From NCBI GenBank assembly GCA_022843845.1, contig JALHMW010000015.1:1-64000 (forward strand): DNA of 64,000 nt. Reading direction: 5' to 3'. The DNA comes from Archangium sp. (GTDB taxonomy: Bacteria; Myxococcota; Myxococcia; Myxococcales; Myxococcaceae). The notes under the pieces were generated by a model, which ran no database searches, had not been told where the DNA came from, and was given only the letters and a program-made list of their open reading frames with translations. Positions 62,822 through 64,000 of the stretch are shown in pieces. Position 1 is the first letter of the stretch. The number at the start of each line of letters is the position of its first letter. A program made the translations under genes and the position numbers.

Positions 62822-63373
62822 TCAGGGCGTCTTCGAGATGGTGAGCTTCTTGACGACGATGTCGGTCTTCGGACGGTCGCCCGGGCCCTTGGGTACCACG
62901 TTCGCGACCCGATCGATGATGTCCTGACCGGAAACGACCTCGCCGAAGATGGTGTGCTTGTTGTTCAGCCAGGCCGTGCTGCCGACCGTGATGAAGAACT
63001 GGCAGCTGTTCGAGTTCGGGCCTGAGTTGGCCATCGCGAGCAGGCCGGGCTTGTCGAAGCGCCGCCCCGACTGGAACTCGTCTTCGAACTTGTAGCCGGC
63101 GTTGCCGCGGCCGGTGCCGGTCGGGTCTCCGCCCTGGATCATGAAGTTCGGAATGCAGCGGTGAAAGAGCGTGCCGTCGTACAGCGGCGTGCCCTTCATC
63201 GCCTCGCCCGAGCCAGGGTGCGTCCACGGCTTCTCGCCAGTGGCCAGGCCGACGAAGTTCTCGACGGTCTTCGGCGCGTCCTTGGGGAACAGCCTCACGA
63301 TGATGATGCCCTGCGTGGTGTCGAACTGCGCGTACAGATCATGGCCAGCGCGGGCCTCGTCCATCATTCCCAT
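62822..63373 (-). CDS. Cyclophilin-type peptidyl-prolyl isomerase, cytoplasmic
   Basis: A 183-residue cyclophilin without signal peptide, so probably cytoplasmic. The family segments FHRCIPNFMIQGGDPTGTG (near 72-90) with the active-site Arg, MANSGPNSNSCQFFIT, and LNNKHTIFGEVVSGQDII are complete. It is 27 bp from the partial exported cyclophilin gene at the window edge, which is its paralogue (about half identical by eye), and 29 bp upstream of era. Confidence 0.93.
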   Translation of the reverse strand: MGMMDEARAGHDLYAQFDTTQGIIIVRLFPKDAPKTVENFVGLATGEKPWTHPGSGEAMKGTPLYDGTLFHRCIPNFMIQGGDPTGTGRGNAGYKFEDEFQSGRRFDKPGLLAMANSGPNSNSCQFFITVGSTAWLNNKHTIFGEVVSGQDIIDRVANVVPKGPGDRPKTDIVVKKLTISKTP

Positions 63374-63400
63374 GTGTGCTCCCTCTCCCGACGATCGACG

Positions 63401-64000
63401 TTACGGCTGTGACTCTGAAAGCGTGATGCTGACGATGGTGATCGGCTCGATGGGCTTGTCCGACGGGCCCTTCGGCGCCTTCGAGATGGCCTCGACCACC
63501 TCGTACCCCTTCACGACCTCACCGAAGATCGTGTGCTTGTTGTTCAAGTAACTCGGCATCGAGGTGGTGATGAAGAACTGGGAGCCGTTGGTGCCCGGCC
63601 CCGCGTTCGCCATCGCGAGCAGGCCCTTCTTCTCGAAGCTGGAGCCGCTCGCGCACTCGTCGTCGAAGGAGTAGCCGGGATCGCCGGTGCCGGTGCCGAG
63701 CGGGCAGCCGCCCTGGATCATGAAGCCGTCGATGACTCGGTGGAACGTGAGGCCGTTGTAGAACGCGACACCCTTTTTCCGCTCGCCGGTCGCCGGGCTC
63801 TTCCAGTCCTTCTCGCCCGAGGCGAGGCCCACGAAGTTCGAGACCGTCTTCGGCGTCTTCTTCGAATACAGCTTGAGGGTGATCTCTCCGAGGTTGGTCT
63901 TCATGACCGCGAAGAGCTCGGTGCCAGCCTCGGCCTTGCCCATCCAACCGGTTGCGGCGCTTCCCAGAGCCGCGGCTTCGTCCTTCTTGCAGGCGCCGAG
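63401..64000 (-). CDS. Cyclophilin-type peptidyl-prolyl isomerase lipoprotein, cut by window end
   Basis: The 3' part (200 codons to the edge) of a larger gene. The frame continues past the internal ATG at 63943 to the window end, and the first visible residues read LGACKKDEAAALGSAATGW. LGAC is a lipobox, so the true start, about 20-25 codons further right, is outside the window. The cyclophilin domain is intact: FHRVIDGFMIQGGCP, GPGTNGSQFFITT and LNNKHTIFGEVVKGYE. Lipid anchoring distinguishes it from the cytoplasmic paralogue next door. The two genes are on the same strand and likely co-expressed. Confidence 0.9.
   Translation of the reverse strand, partial: LGACKKDEAAALGSAATGWMGKAEAGTELFAVMKTNLGEITLKLYSKKTPKTVSNFVGLASGEKDWKSPATGERKKGVAFYNGLTFHRVIDGFMIQGGCPLGTGTGDPGYSFDDECASGSSFEKKGLLAMANAGPGTNGSQFFITTSMPSYLNNKHTIFGEVVKGYEVVEAISKAPKGPSDKPIEPITIVSITLSESQP

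Overview
The window is high-GC DNA from a myxobacterium (Myxococcota, probably close to the Cystobacterineae). The reasons are: a complete set of proteins resembling the Myxococcus xanthus Glt/Nfs gliding and spore-coat machinery, AgmX/PglI-type TonB-like tails, many lipoproteins with Lys/Ala/Pro-rich segments, frequent GTG and TTG starts, and strong third-position GC bias. No rRNA, tRNA or CRISPR array was found. All identifications come from reading motifs, not from database searches.

Left part (1-8.3 kb). The 3' end of a class C group II intron lies at the very edge. It is followed by two tandem FKBP isomerases and a class I (DhnA-type) fructose-bisphosphate aldolase on the minus strand, then a TolC-like outer-membrane channel and an MlaC-like lipid carrier. 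A 636-bp non-coding stretch contains a 94-bp imperfect palindrome. Next come an oxoamine-synthase relative that has lost its PLP lysine and an isolated rplC.

Central highlight (8.3-22.8 kb). A Cys-rich lipoprotein and a von Willebrand A-domain lipoprotein (CglB-adhesin-like) are followed by two outer-membrane beta-barrels, two large TPR proteins, a TPR lipoprotein, a small periplasmic protein and an inner-membrane FHA/TonB-tail protein. The order is gltB-gltA-gltC-gltD-gltE-gltF-gltG. As I recall it, M. xanthus splits the gliding genes into two distant clusters, while its Nfs sporulation paralogues are contiguous. A terminator-like hairpin between gltC and gltD and a strong terminator after gltG mark the transcription units. 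The AglRQS motor and gltH, gltI and gltJ are not in the window.

Housekeeping stretch (23-45.4 kb). It holds an acyl-CoA dehydrogenase and MeaB; a region with a decayed carboxymuconolactone-decarboxylase-type gene and an AT-rich recombination-site-like dyad; a minus-strand string of two TPR proteins, NamZ/DUF1343, an unknown, NadD and a PilZ protein; MutS2 with a Dus enzyme; RNase R; MoeA, RibA and an MBL-fold enzyme; and DedA.

Second highlight (45.5-58.3 kb). Two related gene sets sit around a CorA-like membrane protein. Set A is a CsgG-like protein, a TPR membrane protein, a caspase-like peptidase and a cyclic-nucleotide-binding protein. Set B is an SFPD-repeat protein, a trypsin-like lipoprotein with Ca-type repeats, a membrane-anchored caspase-like peptidase and a CsgG-TPR protein. 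Nearly all enzymatic domains are predicted to lie outside the cytoplasm. I know of no described system with this layout. The right end returns to housekeeping genes: MiaB, a possible Spo0M-like protein, Der, Era and two cyclophilins, the last cut by the window edge.
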